Assembly: GCA_947044365.1 (NCBI GenBank)
Contig: OX345636.1
Coordinates: forward strand, 53,609,746-53,673,745
Length of the DNA: 64,000 bases
Direction of reading: 5' to 3'
DNA from: Petrosia ficiformis
Taxonomy: Eukaryota > Porifera > Demospongiae > Haplosclerida > Petrosiidae
Every line of letters starts with the position of its first letter. Position 1 is the first letter of the stretch. Positions 22,901 through 31,545 of this stretch are shown piece after piece. Under the pieces are notes generated by a model. That model worked only from the letters and a program-made list of their open reading frames with translations. It ran no database searches and was not told the DNA's origin. The position numbers were made by a program, and so were the translations under genes.

Positions 22901-25810
22901 ACCAAATTATTATCATGTCTATTATCTCATTTTAGATGCACAAAGAAGGTTTGGATACCTACAATGATTTAATTTACTTTTCTTCTTTGTACATCTATTA
23001 TATGAGATAAAGTAATTCAAATTGCAACTATTAGATTATAATTAGTACAAGTACATATAATTTTATCACCATGAAGTCATAACCCACATGACCATCTATT
23101 AAATTACAATTTCAACTAATCTTTTCAACTGTACTAACTAGTAAATTAGTCGTTTTAACAATTTTATTTTTGTACTGTATGTGCATACTACAGATTGCAG
23201 AGATGCCAATTACCTTTACTCATAGTGAGTGAGACATGCTAGCAAACTCGGTTAAATTTTTAAACTAATCAGGTCGCGTCTACTCTGTTCTTAGTTGATG
23301 ACGAATTGCAGTTTTAGCCTTATTTTTTATTCCTTTACATGATGCAAATGTTTTTGATATAATATGTGTGATAATGGACCAAAATACTTGTACCATTACT
23401 AAGTGATGGAAGTATTTTTTCCTCAGCGTATACCAAAATGGTTCAATATTATTGAACACGATGCTGTGAAGTTCCCAGAGAGTGCTTGGAAGTCGATAAT
23501 CTATACCATCACATGGACATGGGCTATGTATCTATGTATATTCGATGAGGACAAGTCTTTCTTTTATCTATTCACTACCTGGCAAAGTAAGTGTTTACGT
23601 GTCAAGAAAGGCATTTTTTTGACATAAAATTAATAATTTTGTCTAGAAATGTATAATTATATGCTATTTACATGTAGTTCTGTATTATAATTGTATTTAC
23701 CATATCTAATAATACGTTTGTATAGGTAAGTTGCATCTGAATAGTTTCAATCTTGAGTCTTTCAGTCTATATGTTTCTTTCAAAAATTCTTTTCATAAAC
23801 ACTTTTGGTACTTGAAATACTTGCAAGTGCTTAAGTATTAAGCACTTGTAAGTATTGATCCAAGTACTTTAGTACAACTGCAAATACAGTGGTTTAACAG
23901 ATTAAGGACTAAGTATATGTACTTCACAATTTGTACCAATGTACATGTTCCCTTGTCTGTCAGCTAAATAAAAATACTGACCCCAGGTCCAAATTGTTCC
24001 TCTTTTTATGACATGTTTACCAGATGATAATGTTTGTATTTTTTCATTGCTTCCTTTCAATGTAGAGTTTGTAACAGGAGCTCCTGTTCCCTCTGAACTG
24101 TACTGGTTGTATATGTTACAAATGGGTTTCTATGTTCATTGCGTTTATGCATCGACGTTTCTGGAAACCATAAGAAGGGACTACACTTTGTTAATGTTAC
24201 ATCATTTCTTAACATTGGCATTACTAAGCTACTCTTTTGCTGTCAGGTATATCTAGTAATTTACTGTTGTTGTACATGTAAAAGGTCACTGACATTTGAA
24301 AGCTATGATTATGCATGAAAAATAATTTTAATTATGATGAGCTAATGAAAATTTATTTAGTTGTAGACCAGCCATACATAATTACATATGCATTTACATG
24401 TAAATACATAGGCTGGCATACATGTACACATGTAAATGGTCTTTTGTCTACATTGCCTCTCTTGCTATTGTATCTTTCTCCTTTTCTTTCCTCTTGTATC
24501 CCTTGACAAAATCTTCATTCTTCTAGATATCATTATATAGGTGTTTTCCTGCTCTTTATTCTGGATATTGGTGACCTAATGTTAGAAGTTTCAAAATCTA
24601 TTATATATTTCAAAACTAGGAATGGGAAAGATCACAAAGGTCCTGAAATATTGGCAAATATTGGATTTGCCATTTTCACACTTCAATGGTAGGACTACTA
24701 GATTTACTCTACTTTACTGTACTCTAGCTACATGTAGCTACCTACTCCACTGCACTCTGCTATATTGCACTGCACTCTACTCTACTCAAACCTATTGTAC
24801 TCTACTGTACTCCACTCTACTCTACTCTACTCTACTCAACTTTACTGTACTCTACTGTACTCTACTCTACTCTACTCTACTCTACTCTACTCTACTCTAC
24901 TCTACTCTACTCTACTCTACTCTACTCAACTTTACTGTACTCTACTGAACTCTACTGTACTGTACTGTACTCTACTCTACTGTACTCTACTCTACTGTAC
25001 TCTACTCTACTGTACACTACTCTACTCAACATTGCTGTACTCTATTGTACTACACTCTACTGTACTCTACTGTACTCCAATCTACTGTACTGTACTGTAC
25101 ACTACTCTACTATACTCTACTGTACTCTACTATACCATATGTAGTATTTATTTCACTCTACTTTACTGTACTGTACTCTACTGTACTCTACTATACTTTA
25201 CTCAAAATTACTGTACTGTACTGTACTGTACTGTACTGTACTGTACTGTACTCTAATTTACTGTACTACTCTACTATACTCTACTGTACTCTTCTAAAAA
25301 TTACTGTACTCTACTGTACTCCAATCTACTGTACTGTACTGTACATTACTTTACTGTACTCTACTGTACTCTTCTATACTATATGTAGTATATATTTCAC
25401 TCTACTTCAAGCATTAAAAACAACACTGTCTCCTGAATTGGGTAATGAAAGTACCAGCTGATACATAACTATACATAATATACTTTATTATAATTAAGTA
25501 ATGCTTACTTTTCTCTTCCTATAACAGGATTGTCTTTCGATTGTACTGGTATATAACAAAGGTTGTTTACTCTACTTCATATGTGAGTGTGCGGGCGTAT
25601 CCTAACGGACCTTTCTATCTCTCTTTCAACATCATGTTACTAGCACTGTATGCTATGCAAGTGTATTGGTTTATATTAATAATGAAGTTGCTTGTGAAAG
25701 TATTAAGTGGAGAGGAAATTAAAGACAATAGGGAGACCGAGGAAGAAGAAGCAGCAAGGCAATTAGCTGTGGAGAGGGAGAGAGCTGCTAAAGGTATTAA
25801 AACAGAGTGA
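13994..25810 (+). CDS. CERS-like: Ceramide synthase-like TLC protein, gene 2 (six exons, 352 aa)
   Basis: Exons are 13994-14112, 17507-17660, 23427-23586, 24066-24246, 24527-24688 and 25528-25810. They sum to 1059 nt, 352 codons plus stop, within the usual size of the family. The ATG at 13994 starts MNVDPINTTGTYTLYSPVFP; gene 3 starts the same way. Exon 2 carries WLRENWEWHYTSFYF and the first hydrophobic span. There is no homeobox-like domain, unlike vertebrate CerS2-6. The TLC domain runs from roughly residue 100 to 310, with HH at 190-191 and L217-D218-I-G-D221 where the family has His-Asp-x-x-Asp. The normal Asn and Arg of the Lag motif also differ (Arg and Tyr). The tail is acidic. I infer sphingoid-base N-acylation in the ER, with a caution about the changed motif. 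Long introns 1 and 2 hold MITEs and a hAT pseudogene. Confidence 0.9.
14113..15954. other. Gene 2 intron 1, left part; no gene recognised
   Basis: AT-rich intron sequence. The block CATACCCTTCCGCCTACACTT at about 15113 resembles the ends of the exon-bearing repeat found three times in 26825-40863. No other coding or RNA signature is visible. Confidence 0.4.
15955..16260. mobile_element. Long foldback MITE (AAGAATAATAAAGAACATTTT ends)
   Basis: About 130 bp at the left recurs inverted at the right around a short loop. Each arm includes GAAAGAGTATGTAGGGAT, AACAAGATGGCTTTGGC and AAATGAAATACCACTT. The element at 39136-39441 has related termini and the same TGTAGGGAT block but different inner arms, so both belong to one family. 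Apparent open frames in the arms are mirror images and not genes. Confidence 0.8.
16917..17345. repeat. Degraded copy of the ATCCCTATA MITE family
   Basis: It begins CATCCCTATGATTGCT and ends with a GCCATCAACAATGATTGATACAT block, both matching parts of the complete element at 47421-47728 in reverse order. It includes GGGAAGTTGCGTTATTCC and GTGTACTTAGACTACAG. Non-coding, within intron 1 of gene 2. Confidence 0.45.
17690..18345. repeat. 36 bp minisatellite in gene 2 intron 2
   Basis: The unit is about TCTGTACATGTGTCTCTGTA plus CATGTATATCTCTGTG, repeated some 16 times with small losses. Because 36 is a multiple of three and the unit lacks stops in most frames, long open frames appear on both strands; none is a gene. 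Flanking CTGT and ACATGTA runs extend it to about 18450. Confidence 0.9.
19337..19527. other. Copy-B-specific insertion of about 190 bp
   Basis: In copy A, ACCCACGTGTTACAATGCTAAACG is continuous (3986-4009). In copy B the same place reads ACCCACGTGTTAAAATCAGAGG... and resumes at GGTTACAATGCTAAACATC. The insert contains GGCTCAACAATGG and a later inverted-looking CTTGAGCCAATT, which hints at a small transposable element. No coding content. Confidence 0.45.
19530..20457 (+). pseudogene. hAT (ZBED-like) transposase pseudogene, copy B
   Basis: This is the counterpart of the element at 3995-4886. The C-terminal dimerisation domain is better preserved here: NALEWWLETEKHYPLSKIAT, KYLCSPATSVPPKRAFSVAR, YVVNKKRPCLLPENVS, with no stop in that stretch (about 20228-20457). 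The N-terminal BED-finger region is broken by frameshifts, and the catalytic RNase-H core is missing or unreadable. A domesticated protein is unlikely because there is no start or intact upstream frame. Confidence 0.7.
21095..21865. mobile_element. Insertion flanked by about 110 bp direct repeats
   Basis: The segment beginning GAAATTGTGTACATTTCATC (and ending TGGTTTTACAACAG) occurs at about 21098-21202 and again at about 21761-21863 in the same orientation, with some 550 bp between. Copy A lacks all of it (compare about 5510), and TTATAG flanks both sides. That arrangement suits a short LTR-type (TRIM-like) element or a duplication-based insertion. An 88-codon minus-strand frame (21358-21624) inside is unrecognised. 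No primer-binding site could be confirmed. Confidence 0.55.
22356..22596. mobile_element. Foldback MITE, CATTGTGTTGG ends (copy B)
   Basis: Counterpart of 6027-6287, with the same inverted CATTGTGTTGGTTTCATGTC arms. Slightly shorter centre. A further small palindrome (TCTCATTTTAGATGCACAAA and its inverse) follows at about 22923-23010. Confidence 0.75.
24690..25410. repeat. TACTG/TACTC satellite in intron 5 of gene 2
   Basis: Tandem pentamers dominated by CTACT, CTGTA and CTCTA runs. It includes an uninterrupted TACTC block at about 24860-24925 and a TACTG block at about 25210-25250. It occupies the same intron position as the arrays in genes 1 and 3, but the 45 bp higher-order unit of gene 1 is not expanded here. 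Confidence 0.9.
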
Positions 25811-26504
25811 ATTAGTTGTGTTAATCAGGTGAAGTTTGATCACCATTAATACATAATTTGTTTTTTCTTATAGTTATAATTATTTTTATTTAAATTGAGT
25901 TTTCCTACAATAATCAGATAGATGGGCATAACCTCATCAACAATTATACTATTTTATTTCCTGTCAAAATTTAATGCAATGAGAAATATTGTATAGGGTT
26001 AGCAAAAGAACATAACAAAACACAAAATACAACTGACAACATTAACCGATTAACTGCCATAGACGCCAATTGGCGTCTTGGATGCCACACCTTACTCTTA
26101 TGCTTATATCTCACGAAGGATATTAGTTAGGGCCCTGATATCTTGGCAACACTGAGAGGAGTTCTTGTGCTAAAAATAATCTGTACTGAGTCTAGAGGCG
26201 TACCATAAGAAAACATGGAGTTTTTTCAGTGTGAAAATTTATTGTGGTTTTACAGTGTGTTTACACTGTTTAGATTATTATAATAATCTATAAACAAGTA
26301 AAATAAGTATGACACAGAAGACAAAGATATGAGACAAGTGATGTCTTGAAAATGATGGTCAGCAATACTGAATCTGAAGATCCACTGATGTATAGCACAG
26401 ATTGATGATTTTGACAATGATAACAGTGAGCCCTCTAACGATGAAAGGATCCTTCACCATTACACCTTACTACATCACCAGTAGACTGTACTATATAATA
26501 TATA

Positions 26505-26544
<40 letters not shown>

Positions 26545-26824
26545 CATAATGATTATTCTAAATTTTATATATCATTTTCAAATATAGCAACTAATAATAT
26601 AATATAAACTCACTATATTCCCAATCATCATTATTTATCAAGCTGCAAAACATTTGTTTACATCTAAACATACTTATAACATCCAATAGAGTCATTCACT
26701 TACTTTTGATATGGCAAGTGTCCAGAGCACTCCACATCATCATTTCAGTGTTCAAAGCCTCTGTCATGAGCTTTAGGAAGCTTTTTAGTTGTAAAACAAT
26801 GGGTAACGAGTGCCGTCGGGACGG

Positions 26825-27566
26825 GACCCTCGCCTACATGGCAAAGTAATACAAAGCACTACAATTTTTTTCAAAATATAATAAAGTTTGTGTATGAAAC
26901 AAACAACAATACTTTTGTTACATGGAATAGATATATAAATTTGAAAAACATTTATGGGCATTAATTAAAACTGTTATAACTTTATATTCTAAAAGACAAA
27001 ATAAGGATATCAATGAAATGTATAATTTGTATATAATTATATCTTACATCTAATTCTCAAACAATGAAGAAGTTCTCAAGTCTACCTCTAAAGTCTCCGT
27101 GTGAAAATGTATTGACTATTGAATCGCCTCTACCACGTGTTTAGTACATGACGCATGCACATACCTGTAGGTGGAGCTAGGTAGCTTTCTATCTTGCATC
27201 AATGGTGGTGTAGTAGCAACCATTACCTCGATTGTTCTTGGTTTGAAGTGTTTCTTGGCTAGCGACAGCCATGAAACAGGATTACTTGTGTTTTTTGTGT
27301 CCATATTTACTCTCGTTATTGCCCTCGTTTCATCTTAAAGTTGTGAAACGGTAACTGTGAGTTATAAAAATTGTCATAACTTTAGAACCAAAAGGTTTTA
27401 GAAGAATTCCTACGTTATTTTTTTTCCTTGTATAATTTGAAGTCTACCAGTACCCCATTTGAATTGTCAATGTTTTTATTTTTCCAGAAAAAGTGCTAAC
27501 AGACACACAGACACACAGACAAAACGATTACCGTACCCTTCCGCCTACGCTACGCGGCGAGGGTAA
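26825..27566 (-). repeat. Exon-bearing repeat R1
   Basis: First of three related copies (others about 30100-30571 and 40320-40863). The left end reads ACCCTCGCCTACATGGC; the right end reads GCTACGCGGCGAGGGTAAT, giving an imperfect inverted terminus. On the minus strand an exon-like frame (27165-27304) starts MDTKNTSNPVSWLSLAKK and ends at a good donor, CAG/GTATGT. Upstream of the ATG there is a conserved block with CAGACACACAGAC. Confidence 0.55.
27165..27304 (-). CDS. Putative first exon of an unrecognised gene (repeat R1)
   Basis: The frame encodes MDTKNTSNPVSWLSLAKKHF, continues to VMVATTPPLMQDRKLPSST and stops at a CAG/GTATGT splice donor in phase 2. The copy at 40445-40593 keeps the same start, phase and donor, with mostly conservative changes (K/R, R/K, E/D, V/A). 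The third copy (about 30180-30285) lost the donor and the frame. I do not recognise the product, and no downstream exon could be matched. It may be a captured host exon carried by the repeat. Confidence 0.3.
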
Positions 27567-27896
27567 TTACATTTTTAAAGCGCACTTTCGATGAAAGGAC
27601 ACAGAGAATCTCATTAATTTGAGGTGACAATTTTGACTAGGGTGTTAAACAAAAGTGTTGATGAATCAAAAGTGATTACATATTTTTAGTGCTGATTGAT
27701 CAGTAATCATTTGTGATTATATATATATTTATATGTAAATCTAATTATTTACTGTTACTTTAAAAAAATGTTATGCTCTTTTGCTTTTCCTCAGTCTCAC
27801 TGTCTTTGTACAACCACTACCCTCTGAACCGTTGAATACTTTAATTTATTTTTAAATAATGAAAAAGGGAAAAAAATTAAGTTATTTATGTGTTTG

Positions 27897-28403
27897 TTAT
27901 AAGTTAAAAGAAATAAAATATTTCCCTCCTCTTTGCCTCCTTTGTCTACTTCTGTTGCTCCATTTCTTTCCTCCACCTCTGTTACTCCATTGATGCCCTC
28001 TACCTCTGTTACTCCATTGCTGTCCTCCACCTCTGTTGCTCCATTGCTGTCCTCCACCTCTGTTGCTCCATTGCTGTCCTCCACCTCTGTTGCTCCATTG
28101 CTGTTCTCCATTGAATTGCTGTTCTCCACTCCATTGCTGTTCTCCATTGAATTGCTGTTCTCCATTCCATTGCTGTTCTCCATCTCCATTTAATCCATCT
28201 TTACTGCTCGATTGAATGTATTGTCCTTTTCTATCACGCTTTCTTTTGACTGCCGCTTCTGGTGTTTCAGCTTCTTCTGTTTCTTTACTTCTTATCTCTT
28301 CTATCTGTTCTTGTTGCTGTTTTATTGTTTCTGCCATCTGCTTTATAGTTTCTTTCAACCTTTCAACGATTTTCTTCATTTCTACTAGAGCCTCGGCCTC
28401 CAT
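27897..28403 (-). CDS. Coiled-coil plus RGG-like repeat protein (168 aa), unrecognised
   Basis: A single-exon frame with an ATG next to a compact upstream region. Residues about 1-40 (VEMKKIVERLKETIKQMAET...) form a strong amphipathic helix, probably a coiled coil. A basic patch KRKRDRKGQ lies near residue 54. Then come NGEQQWNGEQQF repeats, then five copies of SNRGG/RGQQW, ending in an Arg-rich tail (RSRQRRQRGG). RGG/RG-rich arrays commonly bind RNA or single-stranded nucleic acid, so an oligomeric nucleic-acid-binding role is a reasonable inference. It is divergent to the gene at 28705. It resembles no transposase I know. Confidence 0.55.
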   Translation of the reverse strand: MEAEALVEMKKIVERLKETIKQMAETIKQQQEQIEEIRSKETEEAETPEAAVKRKRDRKGQYIQSSSKDGLNGDGEQQWNGEQQFNGEQQWSGEQQFNGEQQWSNRGGGQQWSNRGGGQQWSNRGGGQQWSNRGRGHQWSNRGGGKKWSNRSRQRRQRGGKYFISFNL

Positions 28404-28704
28404 ACTGAATTAATTGCGAATGTTAGAGTCTCTCTGGTGATGCTTATTTATAGCTAAATTTAGGAAGATCATTTCAGATTTAACCAATGAAATTAAACCT
28501 AAACCCGCCTAAACAAATAAGTGATGCACTGAGGTGAGAACTCAAAGTGATCCTCTAGGTCTGAGGTGAGAACTCGAAGTGATCCTCAAAGGACCGCAAT
28601 GGCGTGCAACGAATAGACCAATGAAATTACGCGAAATGCGACCAATGAGATTGTAGTTGATAAGTATAAAATGACGCTTTACCGAGCGTAATGATCAGTG
28701 CGCA
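28404..28704. promoter_or_regulatory. Shared divergent promoter of the two small genes
   Basis: Only 301 bp separate the two ATGs. Toward the + gene there are two CCAAT motifs (GACCAATGAAATT about 28617, GACCAATGAGATTG about 28641) and a TATA-like AGTATAAAATG at 28665-28675. Toward the minus gene there is a TATA-like AGCTATAAATAAGC at 28441-28454 (complement) and a further CCAAT near 28479. A 25 bp direct repeat, GAGGTGAGAACTCAAAGTGA plus TCCTC, occurs at about 28530 and 28562. This is a well-formed bidirectional promoter, not random transposon filler. Confidence 0.55.
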
Positions 28705-29235
28705 ATGGCCCAAAGAGAGGAAAAAGAAGAAAGGATAGAAGCAGAGGAAGAGAAGCAAGAGGAAGAACAGCAGAAGCAAGAGGAAGAACAGCAGAAGCAA
28801 GAGGAAGAACAGCAGAACCAAATGGAAGAAGAGCAAGTGGAAGAAGAGCAAAAGCAAGGGGCAGAACAGCAGAGCCAAATGGAAGAAGAGCAAGAGGAAG
28901 AGCAGAACCAAACGGAAGAAGAGCAAAAGCAAGAGGGAGAAGAGCAGAAGCAAGCCGAAGAGAATGATTTGAAAATAGACAATGAATTATTGCTGTCGTT
29001 TGAGGAGCCAGACGAAGAGTTAGAAAAACTACCACTGGCATTTACGCCAAAAAGGCCTCGAACATCCTCTCATAGTTCGCCTTATAACAGGACCTATTTT
29101 TATAATAGTAGGCCACAAATTGCGACACCCAGGGAATTTACTTTACACAGCAGGCCAATGAGAGTTTTCACTGTGCAAATCCCACAAGGAGAACCTGCAA
29201 AAAAAAGACTTAGATTAGCCTTATGGCTGGACTAA
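28705..29235 (+). CDS. Glu/Gln-rich protein with basic C-terminus (176 aa), unrecognised
   Basis: It starts MAQREEKEERIEAEEEKQEE and has a repeat-rich acidic first half (EEEQQKQ units, likely one long charged helix). A linker follows (NDLKIDNELLLSFEEPDEEL), then a basic second half with FTPKRPRTSSHSS, SRPQIATPREFTLHSRPMRV, FTVQIP and KKRLRLALWLD. The acidic-then-basic plan complements the basic RGG partner encoded divergently at 27897-28403, so the two products may interact (inference). The C-terminal RPMRVFTVQIP motif is kept in the damaged second copy at 29538-29677, which suggests it matters. No known domain recognised. Confidence 0.55.
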   Translation: MAQREEKEERIEAEEEKQEEEQQKQEEEQQKQEEEQQNQMEEEQVEEEQKQGAEQQSQMEEEQEEEQNQTEEEQKQEGEEQKQAEENDLKIDNELLLSFEEPDEELEKLPLAFTPKRPRTSSHSSPYNRTYFYNSRPQIATPREFTLHSRPMRVFTVQIPQGEPAKKRLRLALWLD

Positions 29236-29414
29236 AACTGTATATAGATAATTTTTGGTGAATATATATGATAAATATAAATATATAATTATATAAGTAA
29301 ATATTATTTTAACGAAAAATATGTTATTTCAAAGTAAATATAATTAATTTTGAAAATAATTATAATCATTAGTTTTTGTGAAGGAAGAAAATTGGACACA
29401 GTAATTATAATGAC
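29236..29414. other. AT-rich 3' flank
   Basis: TATA/AAATAT-rich sequence after the Glu/Gln gene; a similar CTATATTTTTGTGAATAGATAT follows the deleted copy at about 29695, supporting duplication of the 3' flank as well. Confidence 0.4.
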
Positions 29415-29680
29415 CAAGTTGATGTCCACCTTCACTCTATCCATCATTTCTCCACTCTCCATCTCTATTACACTTTCTCTGTTGTCTTTTGTATCATGGC
29501 TTCTTCTGTTTCTTACTTATCTTTTCTATCTGTTGTCTCACAGTTCGGCTTATAATAATAGGACCCAATTCTACATACTATAGTACACCCATGGCTCGCA
29601 GTGAATTTTCATTACAGAGCAGGCCGATGAGAGTATTCACCGTGCAAATACCAGGAGAACCGAAGAAAAAAGTTTAGCCT
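29415..29680. pseudogene. Internally deleted second copy of the divergent gene pair
   Basis: Bases about 29498-29535 (GGCTTCTTCTGTTTCTTACT...) match the coding strand complement of the RGG protein gene near 28268-28310. They run straight into a stretch matching the end of the Glu/Gln gene: SAYNNRTQFYIL, then SEFSLQSRPMRVFTVQIPGE, then PKKKV and stop at 29677. The whole promoter and most of both genes are missing between. It therefore looks like a tandem copy of the two-gene module that suffered an internal deletion. Confidence 0.6.
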
Positions 29681-29975
29681 TGTAAAGCACTTTATCTATA
29701 TTTTTGTGAATAGATATAATACATAATATATTATATATACGCTATAACATGTAATGTAAGGCCGTAGACCGAGGGCGTGGTGATTATAACCGATATAGAT
29801 AGTACTAGATGTGTTATAATTATTTCACGAAAAAAGAAACCTTTGTTGATGTCTGATGCACTTAGGAGAAAGTAAGCATTTGTTTTCATGTACTCTTTTT
29901 CCACTGCAGGTCTTATATCTGACCACAATCTGTTTTATAAACGTGTGATTTACTTTGATGTTCGGCGGTATAGGG

Positions 29976-30007
<32 letters not shown>

Positions 30008-30099
30008 AGTTGTATGTTACTTTCCAAAAAATAAATATTTCAAAAATGAAATGAAAATGTAATGTAAGCTGTTGTTACTTCCAAATGGTAATCATTAAT

Positions 30100-30571
30100 A
30101 ATTTGAAAAACAATGAAGTTGTCTAGTCTACCTATAAAGTCTCCAAATTGTGAAATGTATTGAATCACCTCCATCTCGTGTTTATTTCTGTAGGTGAAGC
30201 TAGCTAGCTCTCTATCTTGCATCAATGGTGATGTGGGAGCAACCATTACTTCAGTTAGAAGTGTTTCTTCGGTAGCGACAGCCATGAAACAGGATCATTA
30301 GAGTTTTGTGTGTCCATATTTGCTTTCATTATTGCCCTTGTTTGATCTTAAAGTCGTGAAACGATAACACTGAGCTTAAAAAATTGTCATAACTTTAGAA
30401 ACAAAAGGTTTTAGAAGAATTCCTACATATTTAATTGCTACATATTTTTTTCCTTGTATATTTTGAAGTCTACCACTGCTCTGTTTGAAATGTCATTTTT
30501 CCAGAATAAAAACACAGACATAACGATTACCATACCTATCCGCCTACACTACATGGGGAGGGTAATAACTA
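30100..30571 (-). repeat. Exon-bearing repeat R2, degraded
   Basis: Related to R1 and R3: it keeps ATCTTGCATCAATGGTGATG, the GCGACAGCCATGAAACAGGA block and the ACGATTACCATACC...GGGAGGGTAATAA end. Relative to R1 it lost about ten bases inside the exon-like frame and its splice donor, so the frame is broken. The sequence 29740-30099 to its left is AT-rich without recognisable genes. Confidence 0.5.
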
Positions 30572-30789
30572 TATTAAGTGTTGTGTACACCTCAGATTTC
30601 GACACAACAAGTTCAATTTTGAAAATGATGTATGTCAGATTCATGAATCATCACTGATGTATTCAAGTGGTTTACAAACTCACATGAAATATGAACAAAC
30701 ATGGAATATAAGTTTTAGTGTGATCCGTTTAGGACATCTAACATAATTATAATCATCACAGTATATAATATATCATAAGCTTCTTTTTT

Positions 30790-31440
30790 TTTCAACTGTG
30801 TTCACATATTTCATATTCATCACAGTGCTTCATTTTTTTTTCAACTGTGTTCACATATTTCATAATCATCACAGTGTTTATTTTTTTTCAACTGTGTTCA
30901 TATTCATCACAGTGCTTCTTTTTTTCAACTGTGTTCACATATTTCATAATCATCACAGTGCTTCATTGTTTTTTCAACTGTGTTCACATATTTCATATTC
31001 ATCACAGTGCTTCATTGTTTTTTCAACTGTGTTCACATATTTCATATTCATCACAGTGCTTATTTTTTTTTCCAACTGTGTTCACATATTTCATAATCAT
31101 CACAGTGCTTCATTTTTGTTTTCAACTGTGTTCACATATTTCATATTCATCACAGTGCTTCTTTTTTTCAACTGTGTTCACATATTTCATATTCATCACA
31201 GTGCTTATTTTTTTTCAACTGTGTTCACATATTTCATATTCATCACAGTGCTTCTTTTTTTTTGAACTGTGTTCACATATTTCAAATGATCTCATAATCA
31301 AGCTTCTGATATATTATATCAGAAGCTTTTTTTTTTCAACTGTGTTCACATATTTCAAATCATCTCATAATCATTACAGTATATATTATATCAGAAGCTT
31401 TTTTTTTTCAACTGTGTTCACATATTCAATTGTTTTCTAA
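30790..31440. repeat. 46-49 bp tandem repeat array, 3' side of the Helentron
   Basis: About 13 units of CAACTGTGTTCACATATTTC, ATATTCATCACAGTGCTTC and a variable T run. Each full unit contains ACTGTG and its complement CACAGT about 18 bases apart, so every unit could fold as a small hairpin. The array lies downstream of the minus-strand Helentron coding region. Open frames through it are by-products of the repeat. Confidence 0.85.
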
Positions 31441-31545
31441 TCATCACAGTATATCAAATATCATAAGCTTTACTTTTAAATTTTTCAAAAGTTTCCAAAT
31501 ATGTTTACATATATGATTTACAATTATAGGAGGTGATAAATCAAT

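Noticed and set aside
26338..26440. piggyBac transposase N-terminus
   Set aside because: Only a short acidic reading with a stop; no DDD catalytic segments found in the 15 kb, so not called as a gene.
28627..29041. Minus-strand Leu/Phe/Ser-rich frames opposite the Glu/Gln gene
   Set aside because: They are the antisense shadow of the GAAGAAGAGCAA-rich coding strand; the + frame has the promoter and the sensible composition.
30798..31440. Phe/His-rich frames of 155-197 codons, and a CRISPR-like regular repeat
   Set aside because: The repeat units are contiguous without unique spacers and lie in a eukaryotic transposon; the frames follow the repeat period.
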